Shown: positions 1-9,656, numbered from the stretch's first letter. The stretch: DNA of 35,223 bases from Paratrimastix pyriformis (GCA_027972325.1 JAPMOS010000283.1:1-35223), one strand, 5' to 3'. Numbers and translations: made by a program. Notes: generated by a model from the letters alone, not told the origin.

Positions 1-130
1 AATTGATTTTGATTGCATTCCTTTCGAGGTCTGAGTTCTGTGTAGTGTGTGATTTTAGAATAATAGCTGCCATAGTGTGATAATTAATATCATACTAAGA
101 TAAAAAATACTCAAATTATAAAAATCTTAC

Positions 131-1173
131 CTATTTGCTGCTGCTTGTTCTTCTTCCCTTTTTACCTTGGTTCTGTAGCCTTCTCATCTCCCAATAGGCA
201 TTGTAAAGGTTAAGGTAATTGTCATGTAACAAAGGCTTGATCACCAAAATGTTGTGGTCTGCTGTCACTTTCTCGAATAGTTCTAAGAAATCTGCCTTCT
301 TCATACACGACATATAATCATGATAAATCATGTCTTTCACTGAGTCATTCTTGGTGTAATGGACAAAACAGTAATTGGTGTTCTGCCTTGTTCTTGGTGA
401 AATACCTGTTGGAATTTGTGTTGTAAGAATGACTGAGATGTTGTATCTTCTGTGATTGCAAAACAGACTGCCTAAAATATTACTTTGGTGTAACTTGTTG
501 TTGCCATCTAAGATATCGTCAAATATCAATAAGACTGACTTTTACCTTTTGTCTTCTCTTGAACTTGATGAGCTTCTCAATGAATAATGGTGTCTCATCA
601 TCGTCAAAGCCTCCAAAACATCTGTCATCTGGAATGTTCCCTAACTCTTTCTGATATCTGTCTTTATTGTCTTGTGCAACTGTAAATAGATATATCTTGT
701 CATCTCACTTCGTATCTGCTTTATAATGGACAGAACTGATGTCGTTTTACCACTCTCTTCATACCATAATGTAGTGAAATAAAAGGCTCTTTCTTGTTTT
801 TGAACCTATCTACAATCTCTAATGAACTGAACTTAGGCATTTTGACATTACCTACCTTGACAATGCTTGCATCATCTTCTTTTACTTCAGGTGGAATAAA
901 GACAACTTGTTTCTGCTCAATTTGCTCATCTTCTTCAACTTTCTGCTCTTCTACTTCCGCCTTCTTCAATTTCTTCTCTTTCTTATCTTTAGTTACCTTC
1001 TCTTTCTTCTCTTTCTTCTCTTTTGGAGGAGCACATTTATGCTTCTTAAGCCACTTCTCACTCTTATATTCTTTCCCACACTCAGGACACTTATAAACTG
1101 TAATGTCCATATCCTTATGGACATTCGAATGAATGGTTTCACCATTCTTTGCCTTAACTGAGTCAGACGACAT
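131..1173 (-). pseudogene. P1 zinc-finger / A32-like packaging ATPase relic
   Basis: Read on the minus strand, the gene starts with about 150 residues holding one zinc finger of C2HC layout (CPECGKEY near residue 30) followed by a long lysine/glutamate-rich linker. The distal part (131-529) reads as the C-terminal half of an FtsK/HerA-type ATPase, with a hydrophobic strand ending in FDD (Walker B-like) and a later segment containing SVILTTQIP, as in A32-type DNA-packaging ATPases of Polinton-like and large DNA viruses. The family pumps genome DNA into the capsid. The copy is broken, with about two or three breaks. It faces the gene at 1240 across 66 bp. The zinc finger joined to an ATPase is unusual compared with P2, whose ATPase lacks it. 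Confidence 0.6.
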
Positions 1174-1239
1174 TTTGAATTGTAACTATAATCTATATAG
1201 AAAAAATATTTTGTGTGTGAACTGTATTAGTTAACTAAT
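1174..1239. promoter_or_regulatory. P1 divergent intergenic region, likely bidirectional promoter
   Basis: These 66 AT-rich bases separate the ATPase relic (minus) from the acidic protein gene (plus). They contain TCTATATAG around 1191-1199, similar to the TATATAG boxes ahead of other P1 and P2 genes. P3 has a divergent pair of the same kind with a 68-bp gap. Promoter function is inferred from position and motif only. Confidence 0.4.
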
Positions 1240-2233
1240 ATGTCTGACAGTGTATCTGAATCTGATGAGGATTTACAGTCTTTTGTCTCTTCATCGAGTG
1301 AAATATCTATACCTTATGGAGATGATGAAAATAGTGAAGATTCTCAAAGTGTCAATGATGATGCCTCAGTTGAATCAAATACTGATACTGAGGAGTCTGA
1401 TGATGACTCAAAAGATGAGTCTAAAGAAGAGCCTAAAGAAAAATCGTCGGATGAACTGATTGATAATATGGACTTCCTTCTTCGTAAAGACCAACTACAC
1501 AATGAAATACCTGATGGTAAAATTGTGTTTAAGACAAAGGAACAAGTCGAAACTGAACAAAAACTCATGCAACAGGCTGTAGAAGAATTCGAACAACAAC
1601 AGGAACAAGCAAAACAAGCACTCAAAGCACGTCCAAGAGCACCTCGTGCAATTCATTTCCCTAAGCCTCCAAAGAAACCTAAGAAGGCAAAGATTTCACT
1701 CAAACGTGAAAACGACATCAATGAGCTGCTCGTACTGACTAATCAACTCGGTATGGACCAAGAAAAATACAATGTGGCATTCTTCGCCGCAATGTCTGAT
1801 GATGAACTGATGCAATTCAAAATTGACCTCTTTAAAGTTGTTGATGCAAAATGGATGAATCCTTTCACAGTAGCAAACATGTAACTGAAATGCTGCTTAA
1901 GACTGCTGATATAACTGAAAAGATAATGCCTAAATACCTTCATGGTGATCGTGACTCATTGGAATGTTCTCAAGAGGAGATTCAAAATGCCTCGATGAAA
2001 TGATTAAGAATGGTGATATGGAAGGCTTATTAAAGTCTAAGATGATGCAACCTAAGTATCAATTGATGATGATTCTCGGTGGAAACTTACTCGGACAAGT
2101 CAGTTCTAATATGAAAGCCGCTAAGTCTGTTGTCGTTAAAGCAAAAGAAACCCTCGACACTGTCCAAAACTCACCCGTGTCGCAAACTGTATTACCACGT
2201 TCGGCTACATCGGAATCGGATGTCTTCTTCTAA
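1240..2233 (+). pseudogene. P1 acidic helical-module protein relic
   Basis: The first 60 to 75 residues are very rich in Ser, Asp and Glu. A glutamine-rich coiled-coil-like stretch follows (around residues 100-130), then a Pro/Lys patch and a helical domain containing LTNQLGMDQ and MSDDELMQF. The downstream part continues with a hydrophobic segment near QLMMILGGNLLGQV and ends before 2233. The copy is broken, about one break. I do not recognise the family. The helical part resembles, in order and spacing, the C-terminal half of the P3 protein at 28749-29741, which suggests a shared structural module. It lies next to the packaging ATPase and upstream of the membrane and fibre genes, so a virion role is possible but unproven. 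Confidence 0.5.
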
Positions 2234-2289
2234 TCACAACTAAGTATGTCTTCTTCTCCTAATTCTTATTTGTCCTTAATTTTTTATCC

Positions 2290-2712
2290 ATGAATAGTAT
2301 TGAATCATTCATGGCTTCTGACACTAAATCTGCAATCGACCTAAAAGACATCACCATCAAATCAATCAGTGGTGTCTCATTGTATTGGCTTATCACTAAA
2401 ACTCTGTCACTGCGGAGTGATTATGCTGACTATCTAAATGTCGGGCTGGCTGGAGCTGGTGGACTTACAATTGTGGCTCCTATTCTACAAAATCTCCTCG
2501 ATGGAAGAGACCTGATGGCTGGATTATCATTCGACTCAACCATGCTAAAGAATGCTCTCGTTGATGGTGGCATGTCAATGGCTGTGTATCTGGCTCTTCG
2601 TTTTGCATTCGGTTCAAAACTTGATGTGAGTCTGCTCAATCGTTATGTAGGTGTAATTTGCTCTGTAATCGGCGGTGACATGATTCGTCCTTACATCCTC
2701 TCTAAGCTATAA
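2290..2712 (+). CDS. P1 small membrane protein, unknown family
   Basis: The predicted protein has 140 residues and looks whole in this copy. It has Gly/Ala-rich hydrophobic segments around residues 50-70, 92-108 and 116-135, compatible with two or three membrane passes, and little else that is recognisable. It sits between the acidic module gene and the fibre gene on the same strand, 57 bp and 64 bp away. Small membrane proteins in virus-like elements may act in the virion or at host membranes, but nothing here fixes the role. A second copy lies at 34706-35120 on the minus strand. Confidence 0.5.
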   Translation: MNSIESFMASDTKSAIDLKDITIKSISGVSLYWLITKTLSLRSDYADYLNVGLAGAGGLTIVAPILQNLLDGRDLMAGLSFDSTMLKNALVDGGMSMAVYLALRFAFGSKLDVSLLNRYVGVICSVIGGDMIRPYILSKL

Positions 2713-2769
2713 ACTTATCATCAATCAACACCTTAATCTTTTCATGTTTTTGTATTTTTCTATTGCGGT

Positions 2770-2776
2770 TATATAG
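2770..2776 (+). promoter_or_regulatory. TATATAG box directly before the P1 fibre start
   Basis: TATATAG abuts the ATG at 2777. The same box lies 5-6 bp before the start codons of the P2 ATPase and penton-like genes and appears in the P1 divergent region. Late promoters of virophages and large viruses are short AT-rich boxes close to the ATG; use as a promoter here is inferred. Confidence 0.4.
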
Positions 2777-5733
2777 ATGGAACCACAAAAGAAAGTCATC
2801 TTTACTGATAGAATCTCTCGCTAACACTTTTGGTTACGATAGAGTAGCTGTCGAAACTCAGAATGAAAATCCTCTCGAACTTAGATGTGATGCTGTTCTA
2901 AAGAAGGATGTGACTATTGATGGAGAAACTGTGTTAGGAAACAATCTTACAATCAATGGTGGAACTCATACAGTCAATGGTGAAACTACATTTAATGGAC
3001 TCGTCAAATTCAATAGTGATGTCATTTTGCCTTCTGCTCCTATTCCTGACATGTCAATTGGACAACTGTCTAATGTGGATGTGTCAACTGGACTTGTCGA
3101 TAAACAAATACTGCTTTATGATGCTACTCAATGCTGGAAGAATTCTGCTGCAAATGAATCAACCACTGCTAAATACAATACCATCACAGAAATGTCTGCC
3201 GGTAATGGCACTTCAGTTAATAATGTTCTTCTGGCTTCTGGAAAATCACCGCAACTAATGCACAAATCACCTCTTTACCACCGCTGGATTGGTTCATTGT
3301 GACGCCTCTGGAAATATGTCATCATCAACTTTGATAAATTCTGATATTACTGATGGCACAATTAATGATTCTAAACTTAACACTATTAGCACCGCTGGAA
3401 AAATAGCTAACTCTGCTACAACTGCTACTGATGCAAGTTCTGCCTCCACTATTGTTCTTAGAAATGCAAGTGGTGACACTAAAGTAAACAATCTCTGCAA
3501 ACACTGTATTAGCAAACTCTGTCAAATCAGTGACTTCTGGAAACTTAGACATTCAATCAAATGGTAATGTAAACATTGATATTGATAATGACAATAATGA
3601 AACGGGCAAAACTTCACTGTAACTACAAACAATGGCGCCTCTACATTGTTCCAAGTGAATGATGCTGGAAAATTATCATTCCTACAATGGCTTCTGCTAA
3701 TATAGTTCATTCCACTGCAACTGGTGAATTGGCTGTATCTAAAATCATATCGACTGATATCGTTGATGGAGCTGTGACTGATGCAAAATAGCCTCTTTAT
3801 CTATTCCTAATGCGCCTTCAACAATTGTGCAACGTGATGCTAATAGCAAAATATACTGTGCTACTGTGGTAGCTGATAAAGTGGCTCCTACTGGTGCAAC
3901 ATTGAGTGTTCCTGCTGCTATCTCATGCAATTCTATCACTTCTGGTGCTGTTCTATGCACTGGAACTCTAAAGACTACAATAACAGATGCTCCAATCCTC
4001 GGAACTGACTCATCTGGATATGTTGTAACTGGTGCTTTTCCACTCGCTGTAACGGCTAATTCAATAACAACTACTGGTGGCAACTTAATCATAAACAATC
4101 CAATAGCTGTTGACAACATAATTCCTCTTAATACTTCTCTCAAAATTGGTAACTTCACAGTAAATTCCACTGACACCACATTCGAAAATGCTGATAACAC
4201 TACCTTCACTATTAAGTCAAAAGGCAACATAAAATACAATAGTGATTACAATGCTAATGACACTTCTCCAAATCATACATTCACTATTGGCGCAACTGAC
4301 ATGCTTTCTATATATTCCAATAAAGTTAAGACTGCATTTCCATTTGAATGTCCATTTATTGGCTCAAACACTGGCTCTCTCAAAATATCAATGTATCCTT
4401 ATGGTAACACAAACTGGGGCATTTATCAAGCAAGCTCTGGTGCAAATGCTGACTTCTCTGGTACTGGTTCTGCATGCGCCGGCTTTGATATGAACAATGC
4501 AATTCGATTCCGTGTCTATGACAGTTCTTCAACTGGAATAATCTTCGAAAACTCAAACAATGTATGCAACTTCTCTGCAAATGCTAACACTGGTACTTTC
4601 TGGACTCGTGGACTGCTGACGGCTGGTGGAAATTTGGCAAGCCCTAAAATCAGTTCACCTGCTTCTTCCGCAAATCTCGGGCTTAGAATTGGTTTCAATG
4701 GAACTGTTGATAACGCCTGGGGCGCTTACATGTCTGCAACCACTTCATTTGACAATTCAACTGCATGCGTTGGAAATGATTTCTCTGGTCAAGCACTTCG
4801 ACTTCGTGCATATAACAATGCTAACTGCGGTATGATATTCGAAAATAGTGACAATGTCATGAACCTCTCATGCAATGCAAACAGTGGTAATCTTTGGCTA
4901 CGTGGCATGGCAACACTGAATGGTGGCTTAAAACTACCTAACAACACCTCCGGATATCTATATAGTGATGCAAATGGTAATATCACCGCAACTACTGTAA
5001 CTTCCACTTCTGCTCAGTCTCTCGCTGCTAATAGTGGCTCTTCCACTAATATCTCATCGAATAATAATCTTATTAACATTTCTGGTGATACTACAAGTTC
5101 ATACTTTAATGCAAATAACGCTAACTTTGGAGTTGTTTTTAATGTTGGAGGGCTAATGTGATTAACTTTGGTAAGACTCGTGTGACTTCACCTGTCATAT
5201 TAGCTACTGCTCAATCAACTGGTGATTCTCTGCAAATGTACATCGATACTACTGGAAAAATACATGTTCCTACATCCTCAATTCGATACAAGGAAAACGT
5301 AATGGATATGGCTGATACGTCATATTTATATAAGTTACGTCCCGTCAATTTCAATTACAAGGCTGATGAGAAAAGGTCAAATGCTATGGTCTAATAGCTG
5401 AAGAATGTGTTGATGTATGTCCTGATTTAGTATATTACAAGGATGGCGCTGTTGAAGGTATTCGACAAGATCGTTTGCCTTTCATGATGCTCAATGAGAT
5501 GAAAAACTAAAGGCACATTGTGATTCACTCACTGATGAAAACATGTCATTAAAAGCTCAAATAGAAACACTTAAAACTGCTGTAGCGGAAATCAGACAGA
5601 TGATTTCTGTTACGTTCGAAACTACTCAACCTTCTTCAATTGATAATGGTAAATGGCATTCTATCTCGCTGATGACTCAACACTGAAGGCTACATGGAAG
5701 ATAAACAATGTACGACAAGCTACCAATATTTAA
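2777..5733 (+). pseudogene. P1 long fibre protein with S74-type intramolecular chaperone end (relic)
   Basis: The gene spans about 2.95 kb, of the order of 980 residues. Most of it is low-complexity Ser/Thr/Asn/Gly-rich beta-type sequence with recurring short units such as NGGTHTVNGET, typical of trimeric virus and phage fibres. Near the end comes SSIRYKENV followed by YKLRPVNFNYK, the pattern of the peptidase S74 intramolecular chaperone known from phage tail spikes and the endosialidase family, then a coiled-coil tail around MKKLKAHCDSL. The chaperone directs trimer folding and then cleaves itself off. The gene is broken in this copy, with perhaps eight or so breaks; the inverted copy has fewer. 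It overlaps the convergent gene at 5730-6401 by 4 bp. A receptor-binding or spike role is inferred. Confidence 0.75.
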
Positions 5734-6401
5734 GCAAAAAGAGACTTTGAATTGTCTGCTTTCTTCCCTTCTTTCACTATAAGTAGCTGTTTGCATGAGG
5801 CTGAGATTCCATAATGCTGCTTATCATCAACCCATACTTTAAGTTGGACTATCATTTTAACTGTGCTCCCTGGATTGACGGCTTTCCGTAAATCCTCGTT
5901 TGTTTGTATTGTTGTGTCCTGTTTTACCTCACCATCTTCATCTTTTCGGAAGACACTCGGATACAGTGTATCTGCATATCCAACTGCTACTTTATAGTAG
6001 CTCGGAAACTTGTCATTATCACTCGTCTTGGCAAATGATTTGTATTGAAATTCATCTGGTTTGCCTTCTTCAAAAGTACCATTCACAATGCTTTCCACAT
6101 TGTTTTGACAGTACTTCTCGAGCTTGTCTATCATCTTCTTAAAGTCATCGCCTACATTCTCAACTGGTAACCTGATGGTTTTAGTGTTCTCGTAAAAGTT
6201 CACTCCATAAGGTCCTAAGTCGATTTGTGGCGTCTGAACTAAGAGGTTACTACCATTATGTTCAATGTGACACATCTTCATTGTCTTCTCTTGCTTCCTG
6301 GACGATTCAGATAAGGCTTCAATTGACAGCTTCTTAACTGTGAAATCGTTCGGAATGATCACAACTGGCATATCAGACTCAACAGATTGCTTGCTTGACA
6401 T
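5730..6401 (-). CDS. P1 putative ssDNA-binding protein (OB-fold-like)
   Basis: The 223-residue protein looks whole and is nearly identical to the copy at 31025-31699. It contains QTPQIDLGPYGVNFY around residue 60, a middle Lys/Tyr-rich part (YKSFAKTSDNDKFPSYYKV) and a late segment with PGSTVKMIVQLKVWVDD. This order resembles the T7 gp2.5-like single-stranded DNA-binding proteins described in nucleocytoplasmic large DNA viruses, in which a QTP-containing strand is followed by the core and an aromatic C-terminus (here SLFA). The match is by eye and remote. The gene converges on the fibre gene with a 4-bp overlap, so their transcripts must share 3' ends. A TATATA-containing stretch lies about 13 bp before the ATG. 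Confidence 0.5.
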   Translation of the reverse strand: MSSKQSVESDMPVVIIPNDFTVKKLSIEALSESSRKQEKTMKMCHIEHNGSNLLVQTPQIDLGPYGVNFYENTKTIRLPVENVGDDFKKMIDKLEKYCQNNVESIVNGTFEEGKPDEFQYKSFAKTSDNDKFPSYYKVAVGYADTLYPSVFRKDEDGEVKQDTTIQTNEDLRKAVNPGSTVKMIVQLKVWVDDKQHYGISASCKQLLIVKEGKKADNSKSLFA

Positions 6402-7304
6402 TAGTGGTTATTATATACTAACTATAGATAATAATTTTTCTTAAAATACCTTTACTGATTCAGTGATTATAATGAGTGCGCATTCTGATGAGATATTCCT
6501 CATTATATCATCAGTAGCTCATCAAAATTGCGCTTTATTAGCCTTATAGCTCAAATGATGAAACTCTGTTTTTTATCTCTTTGAAATAGAAGGTAAATCT
6601 GATTGATTTCTCTTTCAATTCATGTCAAAGCTGAGTAAATTTTCGCTTTAAAGGGCTCGGTGCTGAAATCAAATTTCATATTGTTTTATCATTTTGTCAT
6701 ACTTTTCCATTTTCTTAGAATCAATTATTTGAGCTGATTCAATCAAAAAGAATGCATCATTTACTTAAGATTGATGCATTATTTAATGATCACTTTTGAA
6801 AAGCACTTTTGTCACAATTTTATTTTGAATGAAGAGATAAGCTGTTTCTGATTGAATTCTCTTTCGTTTGATGCTTAAGATGATTGAATTGTTTGATTTG
6901 ACAAAAATGGCAAAATAATTTCTGGGACAAAAAATGGAAAAAAAATTGAAAATGCATGGAGAATTCGCTTTTTTGCCTCTAATTTCGTTTGTAGCTCGAA
7001 TGAATTGATGCTTAAATCATTCAAAGCTGATTAAAATAAAATGCTCGTTTTACTTAAAAAACATTGAGAAAAAAGATTTTGCTCTGAAGAAATCGATTTT
7101 TGCCTCAAATAACGTTTGTAGCTCGAGAAAATTAATGCTTAAATCATTCAAAGCTGATAAAATAAAATGCTCCTTTTCAATAAAAAATAATGAGAAAAAA
7201 AGACTTTGTTCTGAAGAAATCGATTTTTGCCTCAAATAACAACGCAAGCGTGAAAAATTGTGTGTGAAAATCGCTTGTCTCAGAACTCTCCTTTTATAAC
7301 TACT
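6402..7304. other. P1 AT-rich terminal non-coding region
   Basis: About 900 bases lie between the ssDNA-binding-like gene and the element end. I see no coding region. It is very AT-rich, has many short runs and repeated TTGAATGATTT-like words, and contains a tandem repeat near the end (separate entry). The inverted copy is at 30129-31024. The two are nearly the same except for a patch near 6520-6560 where about 40 bases differ strongly. The outermost bases read inward are AGTAGTTATAAAAGGAG. It probably acts as the terminal repeat or replication end of the element; the opposite end is not in the window, so an inverted terminal repeat cannot be verified. Confidence 0.55.
6950..7240. repeat. Tandem repeat of about 127 bp, 2.3 copies, near the P1 end
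   Basis: The words CTGAAGAAATCGATTTTTGC and CGTTTGTAGCTCGA recur with a step of about 127 bases (CTGAAG at 7084 and 7211; the earlier unit around 6961 is more diverged). Each unit ends in a run of A with TGAGAAAAAA. The same repeats appear reversed at about 30193-30480. Subterminal repeats are common in linear mobile DNAs and may bind replication or integration proteins. Confidence 0.75.
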
Positions 7305-7640
7305 TCTATGTGTGCTACACCCACGCACGATGGTATGTCGGGAGTAAACCTCCCCCGTTCAGGCCTTTTTAAAATGTCTTTTCGTTCTTTTGTTTCATGG
7401 ATGCGGGGGGTTCTGCGTGTTCTCTCTCTCCTGTCCGCTCCTTCCATTCCATGCGTCTGCTGCTGGTCTTCAGTGGACGAGTGCGTCGTCCATGTTGGTT
7501 GGTGGTTTATCGCATGTTACCCCCCCACTTCGGTGGGATGCACCCCCCGTTATGAGCTGATCAATACAGGGGGTGTTGGGCGGGGGACCCCTTTCGGGGT
7601 TTCTCCAAGTATCCAACACACACACACACACACTTTGGTT
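7305..7640. other. GC-rich spacer between P1 and P2, no gene seen
   Basis: Composition changes sharply at 7305. The stretch has no convincing coding region. It holds short strong hairpins: CCCAC-TTCG-GTGGG near 7523, ACCCC-TTTC-GGGGT near 7588, and CACCCCC pairing with GGGGGTG across about 20 bases near 7544-7576. A CA microsatellite closes it. It may be host sequence into which P1 inserted, or the remnant of another repeat. Confidence 0.4.
7617..7633. repeat. CA microsatellite
   Basis: About eight CA units lie directly at the junction between the GC-rich spacer and the P2 fragment. Confidence 0.9.
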
Positions 7641-8262
7641 CCACATTACATTGTGAATTGGGTGGCACATCGAACTGGAATGCAATCCAACTAGTGAACA
7701 GTGTATTAAAATATCATCATAATTCGTAATATCAATCTTATTCGGAGCATCTATCGATATAAAAAGTTTGGTTGATGCAATTTTGGCACTATAGACACGC
7801 TTCTCAAAACCCAACACACCTGCCAAATTATTCTCTTCTTCTGTATCTGCAAATGAAACCTCCCACCCCTAATCGTAAGATTAATGTGCATTTCGCTGTG
7901 GCCTCCACTCCTGAAAATGTGATCGGACTCACTGTATTGCCCGTCGTATTATCTATCTCCAACTGATTGCTCTCACTAAAATGAGTATATAACGCTGCAT
8001 TCATATCATTCAAGTTGTAACATCCATCTGGAAATGTAAATGTAAACCATTCAAAACCATCATTGATTTGAAACTTATTATTGTGTTTCGATTGGGTGAT
8101 GTTTTTGATTGTATTCCATATTGTGGCGTGAACTAACTTAATTGAATACCGTTTGTCCTCATTGAAAGTAATCGGATTCATGTTATACTGAATCATGAAG
8201 TCACTGTTTGACCCTCGTGTTCGACGTTCTGAATTTATATATAATGGAATTGCGACTGCCAT
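7640..8262 (-). pseudogene. P2 penton / minor-capsid-like protein relic
   Basis: The N-terminus reads IPLYINSERRTRGS, followed by a beta-rich stretch and FTFPDGCYNLNDMNAAL, the pattern (aromatic/Pro-Gly-x-Tyr, then a helix) seen in penton or minor capsid proteins of virophages, Polintons and Polinton-like viruses. Farther on, AGVLGF is followed by a strand-rich segment, also typical of the family. The protein forms the fivefold vertices of icosahedral capsids. The copy is broken (about one break) and its 3' end is lost at the CA repeat near 7640. The start at 8262 follows a TATATAG box by 6 bp. Confidence 0.6.
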
Positions 8263-8268
8263 TGTTTT

Positions 8269-8275
8269 CTATATA
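8269..8275 (-). promoter_or_regulatory. TATATAG box before the P2 penton-like gene
   Basis: On the minus strand the sequence is TATATAGAAAACAATG, with the box 6 bp before the ATG at 8262. It closely matches the box before the P2 ATPase (TATATAGAAACAATG). Confidence 0.55.
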
Positions 8276-8294
8276 CTATATATCAGATATTATT

Positions 8295-9596
8295 TTAATG
8301 AATCAAATTAAAGGCTTTCACATAGCGATTGTATTTCCATTTCGTGATCACTTTATGTTTCAATAAATAATCGATATAATCATAGATCTGTCCTTTCAAC
8401 TGTTTTGATTGATCTCCCTTCTTATATTTTATAATGGCTACTTTTAATCTATCTTTCGCTTCTTTCGGACCTTGTAACATTCCTTTCTTCTTAAAATTCT
8501 TGAGAAGCACTTTTACTTCTTTCATGAGTTCAGGTGATGTATTTCCTGCTCCTGATTCACCAATGATGACCTGTAATCGACGTTGTAATTCTGGAGAGAA
8601 GCGGAAAATATCGCCACCTGATCCTTTCTTCAGTGTTTTTATAGGTGAATTTACTGGAGGAGATGGTAGAGGTCGACGTCCGGCCATCACATCTTCTGCC
8701 ATATCAATTAATTCATCTTCTTCTTGTCGCTTTCGTATGAATTCTTCCTCTTCTGGACGAAGGACATGAAGTGGGTTTGTATTAGTTACTTTTGAAGATT
8801 TATGTTCTACTGGATCTTTCTTCTGAGCTGCTAATCGCTTTTCATCAGCCGCTCGTCTGATTTTAAGAGTCTTTATCACAGATGCGACATGTTTCGGATA
8901 CAAATTATAACCTTCTGGTATGTAATTGTGTTGTTTTAAATATTCAATTCTTGATTTGACTTCCTTTATCTTCATTCCTTCGAATTGTTGTTCGATAAAT
9001 CGTGAAAGATGTGGATTCATTAAAATTGCGTCATCGTGATTCGCTTTTCTTCCCCTCAATTTCACTTGCTGTGTCATATCGAATTCATATTGATAATCTT
9101 GTGGTGTTACCGGTGGTTTTCTTACAGGTGGTTTCGCTTCTTCTCTTTCAGCTTCACGTTCCTCTTGTTTCACTTCTTCACGTTCCACTTGTTTCTCTAC
9201 TTCACGTTCTACTTGTTTCTCTACTTCACGTTCCACTTGTTTCTCGATTTCACGCTCATCATGGTCAAGCTTATCCAGTTCTTCAAATTCACGATCTACT
9301 TCCTTTTCGTATTTTTTTATCTCTTTCCCTAATGCCTCAAATTGTTTGTTCTTAATAATTTCATTAAATATAACTGGATTTTGTTTTGCCAGATCAATTA
9401 ACTCGTCATAATTTATTGCATCCAGATTAAAAAGGTCATTGTCTGTCAAATTTAAATCAGCTTTAGCCTTTTCAAGTTGTCGTTTATTTTCGCGTTCTTC
9501 TTTTCTTTTTGTCTTCATATCTTCTTTTGCATCATTAATTTGTTGTGTGATTGCATGTCGTTGAGCTTGTCGTTTGACATTCTTTGTCTGATTCAT
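8295..9596 (-). CDS. P2 charged coiled-coil protein, unknown family
   Basis: About 433 residues in one open frame. The first ATG is at 9596. The first 190 residues or so are strongly charged (Lys, Glu, Arg, Gln) and predicted coiled coil, including an eight-residue repeat EVEKQVER encoded by a 24-bp tandem repeat. The middle part holds LRGRKANHDDAILMNPHLSRF and a helical segment; after a variable linker a C-terminal helical domain ends with YIDYLLKHKVITKWKYNRY. I do not recognise the family. The gene lies between penton-like and ATPase genes on the same strand, so a scaffold, core or DNA-packaging accessory role is plausible. A TATATAG box lies about 60 bp upstream (9657-9663). Confidence 0.5.
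   Translation of the reverse strand: MNQTKNVKRQAQRHAITQQINDAKEDMKTKRKEERENKRQLEKAKADLNLTDNDLFNLDAINYDELIDLAKQNPVIFNEIIKNKQFEALGKEIKKYEKEVDREFEELDKLDHDEREIEKQVEREVEKQVEREVEKQVEREEVKQEEREAEREEAKPPVRKPPVTPQDYQYEFDMTQQVKLRGRKANHDDAILMNPHLSRFIEQQFEGMKIKEVKSRIEYLKQHNYIPEGYNLYPKHVASVIKTLKIRRAADEKRLAAQKKDPVEHKSSKVTNTNPLHVLRPEEEEFIRKRQEEDELIDMAEDVMAGRRPLPSPPVNSPIKTLKKGSGGDIFRFSPELQRRLQVIIGESGAGNTSPELMKEVKVLLKNFKKKGMLQGPKEAKDRLKVAIIKYKKGDQSKQLKGQIYDYIDYLLKHKVITKWKYNRYVKAFNLIH
9155..9256. repeat. 24-bp tandem repeat inside the P2 coiled-coil gene
   Basis: CACGTTCC-type words recur at 9155, 9179, 9203, 9227 and 9251, an exact 24-bp step. Translated on the minus strand, each unit gives an eight-residue EVEKQVER-like unit, so length changes keep the frame. 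Confidence 0.85.
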
Positions 9597-9656
9597 CAAT
9601 TGAAGTAGTTCCTTCTTTGATAACTTCTTAAAGATTGGTTTTCGTAAATCGAGTAT

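Larger units (their letters stand above)
1..7304. mobile_element. Polinton-like element P1, left copy (one end of the element)
   Basis: This AT-rich block carries five virus-like genes and ends at 7304 in an AT-rich terminal region. A second copy lies in inverted orientation at 30129-35223. The two copies match up to 7304/30129 and then diverge abruptly, which marks the element end. Read inward, the end starts with AGTAGTTATAAAAGG; Polinton termini commonly begin with AG. The other end lies outside the window to the left. Several genes here are broken (roughly ten or more breaks over the copy), while the ssDNA-binding-like and membrane genes look whole. Near-identity of the two copies suggests recent insertion. 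No capsid, polymerase or integrase gene is visible in this part, so assignment to the Polinton-like virus group rests on the ATPase, the fibre and the terminus. Confidence 0.7.

Noticed and set aside
794-1161. Plus-strand frames rich in Leu/Phe opposite the zinc-finger gene
   Set aside because: Shadow of the Lys/Glu-rich linker on the other strand.
7050-7328. Minus-strand frame with an internal protein repeat
   Set aside because: It translates the 127-bp AT-rich terminal tandem repeat; no function is implied.
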